A DNA stretch of 64,000 nucleotides from Odiellus spinosus (Eukaryota > Arthropoda > Arachnida > Opiliones > Phalangiidae). This document shows positions 12,218 to 24,612 of the stretch, in pieces. The stretch lies in contig OY987231.1 of NCBI GenBank assembly GCA_963920705.1, positions 22,359,024 to 22,423,023 on the forward strand, given 5' to 3'. Each line of letters opens with the position of its first letter. Within the stretch, counting starts at the first letter, position 1. The translations under genes were made by a program, and so were the position numbers. The notes beneath the pieces are model-generated. The model searched no databases, had not been told where the DNA came from, and saw only the letters and a list, made by a program, of their open reading frames with translations.

Positions 12218-14365
12218 CTAAGGGAATTCAAATTAAGGAGATATAATTCGTGGAATCATGGTTGGATATGTGGGTTATCCAGCCAGATGTTTAATCAATT
12301 TTGATAATGTTTTTAGGCATATTTTAACAATCCAAATTGTTTAGAAAAAGTTTTGTTTCTAGAGTCTATTCCATTAAATACGAAAAATATCTTCAAAACA
12401 ATGAATCGTGTTAAACTTCAATATGTATCGCGCATTATTAATACAAGCTCATAACCCACACTCATTAAACTAACATGACCCAAACATGACCCAAAAAATA
12501 CAATAAATCTTCCGAGACAACCCCGTATTTACCATAACAATAAATCAGGTTCAATTCCTGTATAATACTATTTGTATTGAGGTCTAATTTCAAGTTATTT
12601 AGGTATAATATACGTGTATATATATATTGGAAGATTTAAAACAACAGACCAAAAATTATACCCTATGGTGCGTATTCCCATAGCGCATAAAACAAATCTA
12701 TGAGACCTTTTTTCGAAAGACTTATTGGATCGCCAAAGAATTAATAACATACAATAAAAATAATAAATATAATGACACGTCTATCTCTTATTTCTAAATG
12801 ATAGCCACCATTTAAAGGAATACTTAAAGTGGTGTTGTCACCGATTTCTCAAGCGATACAAATAGAATTTGAGTAGAATTTTTACAAAGTTCGTTAAAAA
12901 AAAATATAAATATTACCTTCACTGTAAAAACAAATTGGAAAATAGGAAAATCTACGTCATCACTATGGTCGCGTGACTTTATATTTAAGTAAAGCAATCA
13001 AGAAACATTTTTAAATAATTCTAACGAGGAGGAATCAATTAAAGATTAAAAGCGTTAAATCTAATACGTTCGATTAATTAACAAGAGATAACTTCGACCA
13101 CAAATGAGCCACATGAGATAAAACAAAATTTCGACTGCTAAATGAAGTTTAGCAGACGAACTTCTTAAGTTTATGTAGAATTTTAGTTCGTGGCCTGCAT
13201 GTAGTGCATTTCTAGTTTAAGTAGTCAAACATTTTTACCAACAGGCTCGTTAAGTAGTTAATATTTAGTTAAATGGAACGCGTCAAAATACTGAGAATTC
13301 TCACTTCTAAGTACATATTTCTAATTATTTTGGTCGTTGAATTTTACCTACAATAATGTTTCTTCACAATCAAGATATAAATTATAAAATTAATTAAGAA
13401 CGTATGAAGAAAAAGGGGTGATTTAATAAATTTGGATTTCAGATATAATTCACTAGATCCTTAAAATGCTTCGGTATCCCTTTAATGAATGACGAGTTTA
13501 AGAATTTAGATTAAGAAAGATTTAAATAAAATAAAAACAAGATATGGTAGCTGAGTGATGATTGGCTAAAGAAAAAGCTTAAGGTTGATCCCGTCTAGAG
13601 ATACCCGGATTTAAACAACCGCGTTATCAAAAGCTATTAAAAAAAAAAGCTAAACTCTTATTGGTTATTATTAAAAAGCTATCTTAAATATTCCGAACTC
13701 GACGTCTTTAAGGCTTATCGTAAGATTTAAGAAACAGGTTTTTCATCTTAAGAGAGTAAAAGTAAAAAGAAAAGCGCTCATCTTTATGTAAGGAACCTCC
13801 TCTATATGAAGGAAAAACATCGCCCCAGGCTTATCATATAGCATCGCGAACCAAAATACATATTTTATATAATTTATATATTTTTTTTAGAGTTTGTTAA
13901 TAGCGTAACTTACGAGTTTTGAAGGACATTTATAGAATAATAAAATATTTGTAAAAAGGAGATCAAAATCAGACAAACTAATAAAAATTTAGAACTAATT
14001 GTTTAGTTATTTTGTACCTGGGTTTTGGTCGAATTCGAATGTTGAAGGAAAACTTAGAGCTAAAAATGAAACGGCTTTTGATTTTATTTTCGAGAAATTT
14101 TTCACATTAGATACGTTTAAAGTTTGGTTAAGTTTAAATTTAAGTAATAATAATATTTATTTTACGACCAATGCTGTAGGCAATCACAGTAAATATAAAA
14201 TTCGTGCCAATCACATTACTTGCAGCCTTCATCAGCGCTTGTAATGTCTTAATATTAATATAATAGGCCTGTGTTTGGAGCCCAAGACCTTGGACATCAT
14301 ATGTCGAAGTATTCTCTTAATGTTAGGACATTACAAGCGTTGAAATAATTGGCCCAAACTTATAT
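12218..14365. other. No gene recognised
   Basis: AT-rich intergenic DNA. The ORF at 13999-14244 has no recognisable motif and low-complexity composition. Confidence 0.4.
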
Positions 14366-14762
14366 CAGGGTGACCACTGAAAATTTGAAAATCCTATAGG
14401 AAAATATAGGAAGAATTTTATGTAAAATATAGGATAAAATAGGAAGAAATTAGTGGAAAATAATTAAAAGTAGGAAGCGTGTTCATTATTGCGTCACAAC
14501 TCTCGCCACCGGTTTAAACATGGTATTAATATGATCCAATTTCTTAAATAGTATGGAATTTTACAGACTATTTTAACTGGAAAATGTGGAGTTAAGCTAA
14601 AATAATCTTATACAGCCACAGCTGACAGGATGATTTAGAACTTTACCCTTAACTAGAGATTTTGAGTAGAAATATAGGAGATTATAGGAATTGACATTAA
14701 ATTATAGGAGAAAATAGGAAGGAGGTGAAAATATATGAATTATAGGAAAAGTGGTCACCCTG
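14366..14762. mobile_element. Family C MITE, copy 2 (6-bp target duplication TTATAT)
   Basis: Same ends as copy 1 and largely the same interior, with one shortened ATAGGA-rich segment (397 bp). The exact hexamer TTATAT stands at 14360-14365 and 14763-14768. Confidence 0.9.
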
Positions 14763-15950
14763 TTATATTAATTTTATTCAAACTTTAGAAATTAACTCAA
14801 ACACCAAAAATGTGTTTAAAAATTGTGTAATGATCCTCGAATTCGTTATTTGTCACTGTGATTCAAAAACTGCTTTATTTTTAGCTCCAAGTTTGCCTTT
14901 AAGTCAATTATTAAGTGGTCAAAGAGTACGTATGAAAATATCTTGCCGTAGACGAAGGAGCAAGTATAATTTCTCTTTCGTTATCTATTATATCTGGCAA
15001 ATAATTTAAAATCACCGCGCGTATTTTGTAATAAATAGGGATATTACATTAAAAACGATCATGGTAGAATTTGAATTCATAAAAGGTAACCCTTTTTTCC
15101 GAAATTAAACGGGAGCGCTAAAGATATCTCTAACAATCGTACAAAACGTAGTAAAGTCCCTAATCTCACGCACAGTATGGTATTAAAATAGATAGGGTTT
15201 ATATACGAGAGTAGCATTAGATATATCCCGCGGGTATATCTAATGGGGGTCCATCAAGAAACCGACCCCGCATACATTCGGTAATAAAGGGAACCCATTA
15301 AACAAGGGGGTTTTAAAACAATTTTTTTTTTTTCTTTACTTTTATACTGAAATAACGCGAAAAGATGATTTATACTCGGTCATAAGCTAAGAGAAAATTA
15401 AATTTTTAGGGTACCTATAATATATGGATTAAAGCTTCGGAAAATTGCCCGGATATGAGGAAAATCATACCAAGATTTCACTAAGCCAGAGGTAAAGATT
15501 ATCAAGATTCTGAGTGCAGATTAAAATCGGATTTAATTAGGATATATAATCAGTTTAATTTCATCAAATGAAAAAATTAAATACGTAAAATATATATATA
15601 TCTTCACAAATTGCAATGAATATTTTTTGATTAGATTAAAATTCATTATCTTGATTAAAATCGATTAACCAATTTAAATTTAATCATGATTTAATAAGAC
15701 AAGAGTGAATACTTAAAGTGATACTTAAGTGCTAGAATTAACATTTACCCTAGATTGAAATTCAAACCTAAACGAACTTTAAAATTTAAATTAATCACTA
15801 AAATGTCTCCTAAAATTGTAGAAATATTATTTCGTTCATAATTTTGGGTGCAGATTATGAAAATAAATAAGAGATTGGTTCCATTTATACAGTTTTCATT
15901 TATAATTAAAAATTAACTTTTTAAGTCGACTAAATTTTAAAAATCAACGC
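14763..15950. other. No gene recognised
   Basis: AT-rich intergenic DNA; the ORF at 14812-15009 is not recognisable. Confidence 0.4.
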
Positions 15951-16132
15951 AAATTTGGGGGAAAAATACGCAATTGCCTCAAAATCTAAAGGTAATTTTA
16001 TTACAGACTTTGCAACTCCTACAAATCATCACAGTTTTCCCTGACTTTCACCCAAAAAAATATATACATTTCCCTGACCTTTTGCACCCATTTTCTACTT
16101 CCCTGACTTTTCCAGGTTGTGTACGAACCCTG
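15951..16132. mobile_element. Right end of a hAT-like element
   Basis: Three CCCTGACTTT/CCCTGACC repeats precede the terminus GTTGTGTACGAACCCTG at 16132, the complement of CAGGGTTCGTAC. The same type of end is seen at 53526. The left terminus was not found, so the start given is approximate. Confidence 0.45.
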
Positions 16133-16958
16133 ATTTATATTTCAACACTAATTAAACTCAAGAATTAATTCGTTTTAAATATAAGAAATTATAATATTTA
16201 TGTTTCAACCCGATAATTTTCCCTTACAAAATTATTAAAACTAATCATTTTTATATTGGTAAAGTTATTTCGAAGCTCTTACGTTTAATCGTGATCTGGG
16301 TGATTTACTAACGAGATATAAAAAGTCAGTGATTAAATTTTACAAAATTACATTTAAAACTTAATTTATAAAATATTTTAGATCTTAATTTGACCCCAAT
16401 GAAAATTCCGCGTGAATTGGACCTCGTGATTCCTAATACGCCAATTTTCTAGGATTTTTGTTAAGCGTGGAAAATGGGGAGTGAGTTCATTTCGGCCACA
16501 CCTTGAAGTCCTTAAAAACCCGAACATTAACGCGCTGGTCAAAAATATCGTTCGGAGTCCCCTCCTATATGGATATTAATATAAAAGACCCTCGGTAATC
16601 TGTATGGCTGTAGTGACCAACGATTACTCAAAAATATATAAAGCGTTTCTCTAAAGGAAAGCGTGATCCGACATTTTAATACGCCTATAAAACTACGCTT
16701 GTAGAACTCAAAGAGGGAATGAAGAGAGACGAGTGAGTTTTTATGTTAATTTTTTATCCTGAAAGGAATGCTTAAACGATCCACTAATCAATTTTAATTG
16801 AAATTAATAGTTATATCAAAAAATTAAAAACTTATATTTAAAATTTTATCTCCTTTAGGTCATCGAGTGAAAATAAGTCATAAATTGTGCTATTTTAATT
16901 TTGAAATTCATTAAAGCGAAAATGGTAGCCCCGAATAACAAAAAAAAAAAAAAAAAAC

Positions 16959-17409
16959 GCGTTCATACTAGACTTAAACCGTTTCGGAACGTTTCCCTAA
17001 AGTAGTGAGAACGAGAGACCGTCTTTTATCGAATCGATTCGATTTCTCGAAACTGCTTCGGGAACCAGTTTCGTACCGATTCGGTTTCAACAACCGACAG
17101 ATGACTCTACAGCCGTGTTCACACTACAGACTTTGAAACCGTTTTTAACCGTTTTTGAAAGGTCAAATTATAAAATTTTGGGGTCACCCGTATAGACCTT
17201 TGATCGAGAAACAAAATTAATATCTTTAAAAGTCGATTTGAACATTCGAAACGGTTTGAAAACGATTTCAAAGTGTTAAGTGTGAACGTAGCTTACTACA
17301 ATAAATCGATTTATACGCGAGAACACGTGACGCTTAATTCCTGACGATTTGAATACCGGTTTCATTTTACAGTTTCAAACCGATTTAGAAACGCTAGTGT
17401 GACCCAAGT
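16959..17409. mobile_element. Nested inverted repeats with TTCACACTA ends
   Basis: The inner pair is GTTCACACTACAGACTTTGA at 17114 against the complement of TTCAAAGTGTTAAGTGTGAAC ending near 17287. The outer pair is GTTCATACTAGACTTAAACC at 16960 against AGAAACGCTAGTGTGACC near 17405. Two related elements, one inside the other, without coding capacity. Confidence 0.6.
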
Positions 17410-17458
17410 TTTTAAGAATAAGGGGTCGATTTTAAAATAAAAATTACACTCGTTGTAG

Positions 17459-17478
17459 TTCATTCTCTCTTTAAATCG
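17459..17478. mobile_element. Family A right-end fragment
   Basis: TTCATTCTCTCTTTAAA matches a family A right terminus with its TTAA. A possible diverged partner (AGAGGGAATGAAG) lies near 16703, but I cannot join them with confidence. Confidence 0.3.
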
Positions 17479-18102
17479 TACCTAACATACATCCCTTATT
17501 AATATATTACGAAAACCCCTAGGTTATTATATAATATATAGAAAACGGCCAAAACTTTTCAACTTTAGGCTCCACGCCCAAAAATAACAGAAGAACGGGT
17601 CGCGATCAATTTTGAGATTTCAGCACGAGCGAAGCTTTAAACTACCATACTTTATTAAGTTTACAGAGCTAATACGCTATTCTACGCTCTGAAATCTAAG
17701 CACTATATCCTAGTGAAGAGCTGAACCATATACCACTAATAATACATTTTCAAAATGTTTTACAAGACACTTTATAGGAGAGAGTGAAAAGGGGGATGTA
17801 TTAGTCATATTTAGGAAATGAATATGAAAGGTTAAATGGCCTTTCTACTATTCGAATTTAGGAAATGGTATCGAGAGATGAGAAGAGCTTATTTTCCCTC
17901 CTTTGACCTAAATATATATGAATAAATATTCGCGTATTGGAAAGGAATTATGGTAAAGTTACAGATAATAAGTTGATGATTTAAAAAATTATACTTCGCG
18001 GTTAAAAAGTGAAAAAAATATATTTATGGAGCCTTTTCAATATATATTTAAATTAATATGTATAATATATGATATAAGCAATCCAAAATAGGATTCATCT
18101 GG

Positions 18103-18512
18103 CAAATTATAGGATTTTATAAGACCTTTGCTACGAAATTATTGGATTTTATAAGACCTTTACTACGAAATTATAGGATTTTATAGGACCTTTGCTACGA
18201 AATTATTGGATTATATAGGACCTTTGCTACGAAATTATTGGATTATATAGGACCTTTACTACCAAATTATTGGATTATATAGGACCTTTACTACCAAATT
18301 ATTGGATTATATAGGACCTTTGCAACGAAATTATAGGATTTTATAGGACCTTTGCTACCAAATTATTGGATATAGGACCTTTACTACCAAATTATTGGAT
18401 TATATAGGACCTTTGCAACGAAATTATAGGATTTTATAGGACCTTTGCTACGAAATTATAGGATTTTATAGGACCTTTGCTACGAAATTATAGGATTATA
18501 TAGGACACTTCT
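18103..18512. repeat. 32-bp tandem array, about 13 units
   Basis: Unit AAATTATTGGATTATATAGG plus ACCTTTGCTACG, present about 13 times with few differences (TTATAGG/TTATTGG, GCTACG/ACTACC/GCAACG). One unit lacks 3 bp. The variants recur in blocks, suggesting duplication of multi-unit segments. Confidence 0.92.
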
Positions 18513-18559
18513 TAATAGCTTTCCCAACATTGATTTGAGTAAAATTGACCTGGATACAT

Positions 18560-18655
18560 AGTATTCGCGACTGATACGTCGTCTGCCAAGGTGTTATCTC
18601 TATGGAAAAAATACAGTGTATTTTTCCATAGGGATAACACCTTGGCGGACGACAT
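18560..18655. repeat. Long hairpin
   Basis: CGTCGTCTGCCAAGGTGTTA...TGGAAAAA is followed after a few bases by its near-exact complement, about 35-bp arms centred near 18611. A short foldback. The outer GTCGTCTGC is shared with the interior of family B. Confidence 0.75.
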
Positions 18656-19059
18656 TTCGGTCGGGAATAGTAAATATGAAGGCCAATTTTACTAGAATTA
18701 AAAATGGTGTTTAAAACAAAACTTACTTTAAAAATAAAATTTTGATTGAGAAACGGAGGATATTCAAATGTGTAAGATTTAAAATCAGATCAACGTCATC
18801 TTCTCGGGTGAAGAAAGATTTGTCTCGTAAGATAATATTTTTATCGGTCTATTTAATATTTTCCCATCGGGGATTAACTATTTTCTAAAACCGAGATAAT
18901 AGAGGGAAAATTTAAATTCTAACGCGCGGGTGTTTCCAGTAATAACATCGCGGTCTGACCGATAGTTATCCAAGTCTGCTCTTGGAATAACTGGCAACAT
19001 TCCCTCTCGGTACTGGTTCGCCTTTGTACGCTTTCGTTTCGTGGTATATTTAGCCTTAG

Positions 19060-19359
19060 ATGGAATTATACCACCCACTTAAGGTCTCTGGTAACCCGAC
19101 TCTAAACGCCAAACTGCACTCCCGGCCGGTATGGGACCGCGCGGGCGCTTGGGCGCTGGGCTTTTCCCTTTTCGATTATATCCAAGCTACTAAGGGAATC
19201 TCTTTTTTGATTTCTTTTCCTCCGCTGACACGCGGGTTATTTCGTCCGATCCGAGGTCGCGGTCGTTCCGACAACGGCGCCTCTCAAGGTGACCTCGAGA
19301 CGCTAACCGCCGACAGTATCAACTCGAAACTTAAGCCGATTATCGGAGTATACCGATAA
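19060..19359 (+). other. Open frame of 99 codons in a GC-richer patch, unidentified
   Basis: An ATG-initiated frame in a patch (about 18900-19350) visibly richer in G+C and CpG than its neighbours. The product starts MELYHPLKVSGNPTLNAKL and has no domain I recognise, no signal peptide and no repeated motif. An overlapping antisense frame (18878-19078) covers its start. It may be a gene remnant or chance in a GC-richer patch; I would not call it a gene without transcript evidence. Confidence 0.2.
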
Positions 19360-22300
19360 AACGGCTACTTTAGATCTAAGTCTTAAGACATCGTCTTTAG
19401 ACATATATAGATCAGTGTACTCGACTCTCGGACGGGCGAAACCCTAAAGTCGGATAAACCAACTAAAGGTCGCTATGCGTTCGAATTAAATACCACGTAA
19501 CGAATGATCAACCGTTAAGAACGTCTTAAAGGGACACCAGATCCCTCTAGACGTTCAGACTCAAAGATCCCCTAAATTTAGCTTGACGGAATAGGACAAT
19601 CAGGGAAAACTCGAATACTAGCGATACCTCAAACGAAACGCGGAAAGAAATGGCGCGAAACTATTCCTGGAACTATATAAAATAAGAACGGACTATTCTT
19701 AATTTGAGTGGCTTAATTCGAAATTTCGCGAGAAGATATGGTTCTTAATAGACAGATAAAATATTTCTCCTTAAAGACATTGCTTTCCCGTAATAAACCC
19801 TGAAAAAAGGAAAGTATGACACCATATTGAAAAGGTTTCCGAGAAAAGAAGTTTTTGTAACCTAAACAGCCAAAACCCTATCCCGTTACAGCTTAGGAAG
19901 GTACCCAATTCGCTTAGGGAAAAACTGGTTCCTTCCTAGATTCTCAAAGCGAACGTAGGAACGATTAAAGGATGGCTGAAAAGGATAGAAATACCGAGAA
20001 AAGATTCGAAATACCTTAAGTTTTAAAAAACGATCAAGTTGATCACCATGCGTGATCGCAAAACTAGGAAAACCTATACTAAATAGAGACGATTAACGAA
20101 CACCGCGGTTTGAGAACAGTTTGCGAAAGACAATTCCAAATGAGTTCATTAAATGATATTAAATTTTTTGCAAAATGTTCAAAAACCGCGGGAAAAAAAA
20201 AGAAGAAAAAGGTGTACCTGAAAAGAAATTAAATAGGCATATTAGAGGCGATTAAAAAACCCAAAAAAACGGGCAATAAAAACACAAAATATTCAATGAT
20301 TAAACTTATCCAAGTATAATATAAATATTTATAATATTGGCAATAAAAATTATCGATAATATTAGCAATAATCGTTGATTAAATCAACAAATTTACAAAA
20401 CGCGGTCCCAAATAAAAGTCAAAGAACTTAACTAAGTATACAATATATATTTATAATTATAATATTGGCAATATATATAAAATATCGATAATATTAGCAA
20501 TAATCGTTGACTAAATCAACATATTTACAAAACTAAGTTCAAATTAAAGTCAAATTCGCGCGAAATTTTACGATATCTAACGGGAATTTGCAAAGCGACA
20601 ACATTAAACGACTTAAATAAGAAAAACGGAATATGTTCAGTTTTAACAATTGAAATTTCAAGCTTAAAACGAATCTAATTCCGAAAACGTGTCAAAAACA
20701 GGGTTTCTAATTTCTAAATGAAATTAAAAACGCGTTTTTAACCTATTATCTAAACAAGCCAGTTAAGCATCAATGCGACATGAAACACAGGGTTAGTAAA
20801 AGAGCGGACAAACACAAATGGAGGTTTGGACCCTAAGGTTCTTGGTCCACGCGGGATTATTACGAACCAATGCCGCGGTTTATGTGGCATACTTGGTGGT
20901 TCGGAGGTGCAATGAACCAACCTATGCCTGGCGAAGCTGTTTGTGTGCGTAGTGTTTCATGGTTAGTATCGACATAAACCCCAAACCGCGAACATAAAGG
21001 GGGTCCAGCGGTTCAAATGGATCATACAGCGAGGTTAAATATAACCATTTTCAGGCAACGTCTTCTCTCGATACGGTTACACCACAATCTTAATGGATCC
21101 GAAGAATAATAAGGGTTTATTGGATAACCTCCTCAGCTTAAAGCTGATTTCCAGGAGGGTCCGATGAATTTTACAACGTCATGTTAAATTTTAGTCATAA
21201 CTAAATTTGAATGAAACTCATTTGGGTACGGATCAAAATACGATCAGCTTGCATTCTCGGTAATTTCGAGTAAACTTCGTCACAAGTACGCGCGAATAAC
21301 GGACCAAGCCGATTTTATTAAATGGCGCCAAAGAATTAACGTCACGATGACGTAAATCGGGCGCTAACAACAGCGTGTCTAAATAAGGGACGCCAATTTT
21401 AGTTCCTATAATTCCAATTACGCATTATAGGTACTTTGAATTTAACTAATCCTAACAAGGAGCTAATCCGTATAATCCAATGAACCACGGGGCACGAGTT
21501 AAACTTATCAACTAGGCAGGGGCTAGAATTCTATCCAATGACTGTTCCGCACTATTCGACGGCGTAGGTCAAAGGGGAAGAATTTTAACCAACCTAACCA
21601 CCCTACATTAGAGGGATTTTTTGAAGATGGTCCCACGACGCCTGCTATATATAATAGGAACAAAAATTAAACGGAGTTCGTACAAGCTTTGGAAAACAAA
21701 TTTTCACCAGCCTTTTCCAGACTGCTCTGTGATAAATTAAACGCCAAAATTATATTGGAAATATCAATAACTGTTTGGACAGTTAGTGGGCCCTTACGAT
21801 GGCCAGGTTTGGTTATTCCTTTTTATCTATTAGTCCTAGCTGAAACAGTCTCCTTCGAGGTTCCACTTGCTTTCATTATTTTTAATATAGATAAATAATG
21901 CTCAAATCAAAGTATTGAGAGCTTAAGTTTCATTTTTAATAAATTTCTCTAATATGATTTCTTTATTTTCAGAGTTGTTTTCTCCTCAAAATCTAAATTT
22001 CCACTATTGTACGAACCCCGCGTTAGTACAAAACAATTTCTAAATGGTCGGAGATCTATTCAATTTTAAACGCCGATTCATTATCAAATCATACGCCAAC
22101 TTCGAGACGATATGGAGAAAGACGCAAATAGATCAAATCTACCGTAGCCTTTCACCCCATTGCCTCAAATCTAGCGAACATTCTAAGACGAATAGGTGAA
22201 AATTGAAAACATCCGGGGACCACGTGTAAGAAGACTAACTAAATTAAACCTTAATGAAAGGGAGGGGTTCGATTAAGTACGGCGTAAATCTACACCTTGT

Positions 22301-23062
22301 ACAATCGTGTCGTCTATTATATCTGGTGTGTGTGTGTATTGTGTTTTGATTCGTCGAGCTAAGCCAAACTATACTAGATTCGATGACGCGTTAAAAACGG
22401 ATGACTTTTTCACTAAGTATTCGGAATTAACATTAAAATGTCTAAATTTTTAATTCCACTTCCCATTTTTCCAAATTAACTTAACGTCAATGTATTAATC
22501 CTAATTATTCTAAGTATTAGCCTAGTAAACCGTGACTAACATTGAGAACGTCGCAGGGTCGCGCTACGTTGAACCCCGCGACCTCGCACGGAATTACTGG
22601 CTTTAGATAATCTTAACTAAGCCCTAGAGAATTAGCCGCGTCTAACTTTGAACCCCACGGTCTCTCATGGCCAATTTGGAATCAACTTCGAGATCGTAGA
22701 GTCCGCGAGGCTAATTTTCGAGTGTGTTGAGTTAAATCGAGTGTTTTGGGGGTCAATGGTTGTGAAGGGGTCCATCCAACTCGTTTAATCTCTTCGCATA
22801 ACCCGCGAAAGAGTTTATCGAGTTGATATAAACCGATTCATTTCCATTTGGTTTGCTAGAATTGCAATCCTATCGCGAACCAAAGAGCTTCGTATAATAC
22901 CTAATAGCCAAATTTAGGCCAAAGATTTGCCTCAAATTACAATCTTCAAAAAAGAAACAAAATTCCCATAAAAAAATCCGAATTTTGGTTCCTTCCAAGC
23001 TCGAAACTAAACGTTAAAATATGAATAACTCATTCCGTAACAAAATAAAACCAACCAAAATA
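19360..23062. other. No gene recognised
   Basis: AT-rich DNA with scattered CpG. Around 20774-20965 GACATGAAACACAGGG and the complement of GTGTTTCATGGTTAGT are weak inverted arms. The ORF at 21689-21898 is not recognisable. Confidence 0.4.
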
Positions 23063-23066
23063 TTAA

Positions 23067-23293
23067 AGGGAGAATGAACTCTTTTTTATTCCTAAGTTAA
23101 AAACTTAACTTATCCCAATCAATATATAAATGGAACCCAAGATTGGTATATTTTACACCATTGCTTGTCTTCAAAGTTCAAAATAAACTAGAAATGATAG
23201 AAAATTATTCGTAACTACGAATATGTTAGACCTATTAAAAAAAATAAGTCGAAATCGATCAAAAAAAGGTCTCAATTTGACTTCATTCTCCCT
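23067..23293. mobile_element. Family A element, short copy at 23.1 kb
   Basis: 227 bp flanked by TTAA on both sides. Starts AGGGAGAATGAACTC and ends TTCATTCTCCCT. The interior is shorter than in the 4.7- and 5.6-kb copies and is not a full palindrome. Confidence 0.8.
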
Positions 23294-23650
23294 TTAAACA
23301 TAAAACACTTTAAAAACAACTAGACACTTTCACGATAGACTCTTTGGATTCGAGGCTAGACACTAAAAGGCTTAATATTATCCTACCATGGCAACGTTAA
23401 CTTAGCTGAGTTAAATGGACCAATTTCACTGATTTTACAGAGCATATGTTGGGCGTAGTGGCGGCTGAATGTCAAGCTAAGCCTTTGGACGGAGCTTCAT
23501 ACTCCCTTTAAAAGCGGAATCTGTAAAAAAAATTAAAACAAGTTGAGATCTTGAGGAGATTGTGATTACGAAATATAGGACCTCATTGTTGCGCGAAATT
23601 CTGGAAAGGAGTTATGAAAAATTCCTGGGCTTTCTCTTTTTTTACATAAC

Positions 23651-23960
23651 GAGCTACCTCTGCCAAGGAGGATCAGAGAAGGAGAGGAAATGTGGGGCTG
23701 CGTTGAGTTAGAGAGAGAAGAGCCAACCTCCCACTCGGGTGGAAAGGGGGGATAGGAAATTCTCGAGGTAAACTGTTGTCACGTGGTCGCTAGCTAGCGC
23801 GTCTCATAAAGGATTCGTTTTACCCACGCGACAACATTTTACCACGAAACGTCTCTACCCCCGTTCTCCCAGAGTGGGAGTTTAGGCCGACGCAGTAGGA
23901 ACCGCGCCGTCCCCACATTTCCTCTCCTTCTCTGATCCTCCTTGCCTCTGCCAAGAGCTC
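23651..23960. mobile_element. Foldback with CCTCTGCC ends
   Basis: Inverted arms of about 45 bp: GAGGATCAGAGAAGGAGAGG then AAATGTGGGG near 23667-23697, and the exact complement at about 23920-23943. Inner blocks CTCCCACTC / GAGTGGGAG are also inverted. About 310 bp, no recognisable ORF. Confidence 0.75.
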
Positions 23961-24233
23961 TTAAGTGTCCATTATCTTAAATTCCGACATTATAGCCCTA
24001 TTTTCAAATTCCCCTATCTATTCCTGGCCTTCTGGGTTGTCTAGGTTCTGTTCGAACCAGGTATTAAACTAATTACGACAAAATTTAAGCCGCGCTGACT
24101 TTGAAACCGATTTAACCCGATTTCCATGACAAAATTAATGTTAAATATATTCAAATTCTCATTTCAGAGTCCAAGAGCTTACTATACCCGACAACCAAGC
24201 CACTCTACTCAATACTATAGACAGTCAAACTAA

Positions 24234-24604
24234 AATTTAACTTCAATTTAAACCAGAAGCCGATGAAATCCTCCTTTGAAGTCTATTACTCCCGGGTCTT
24301 GTCTACCCCTCTCTGTATGGGTTATTCTCAAAAGGCGCGATTCGTACGCCTCCTAACGGTAGATGTTTTCGGAGCGGGAGCTCGTCGAGCGAATATCTCT
24401 AGCAGCCTCGGAGTTCGTCCAAAAAACGTCGTCGTTTGTGGAGAGAGAGAATTTCCAATTTTCCGTAGACAGGAGGGATGAAGTAGGACCCATCCGATCT
24501 CGTAAAATTGGGAATTTTACCCATACAGAGAGGAGCGCTATATGGAACATTGGAGTAGTAGACTTCAAAGGAGGGTTTCATCGGCTTCTGTTTAAACTAA
24601 ATTT
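24234..24604. mobile_element. Foldback with CAGAAGCCGATGAAA ends
   Basis: Left arm TTTAAACCAGAAGCCGATGA followed by CCTCCTTTGAAGTCTA, and the complement at the right (TAGACTTCAAAGGAGG...TCATCGGCTTCTG). Arms continue through CTCTCTGTATGGG for about 100 bp in total. The overlapping ORFs seen on both strands here follow from the inverted arms. Confidence 0.8.
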
Positions 24605-24612
24605 GATATGAA

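Noticed and set aside
12480-12575. A tRNA-like T-arm: CAGGTTCAATTCCTG at about 12546-12560.
   Set aside because: No acceptor stem, D-arm or anticodon arm can be built upstream, so it is a chance match to the B-box.
24263-24611. Four overlapping ORFs on both strands near 24.3-24.6 kb.
   Set aside because: They are produced by the inverted arms of the foldback at 24234-24604 and share sequence only because of them.
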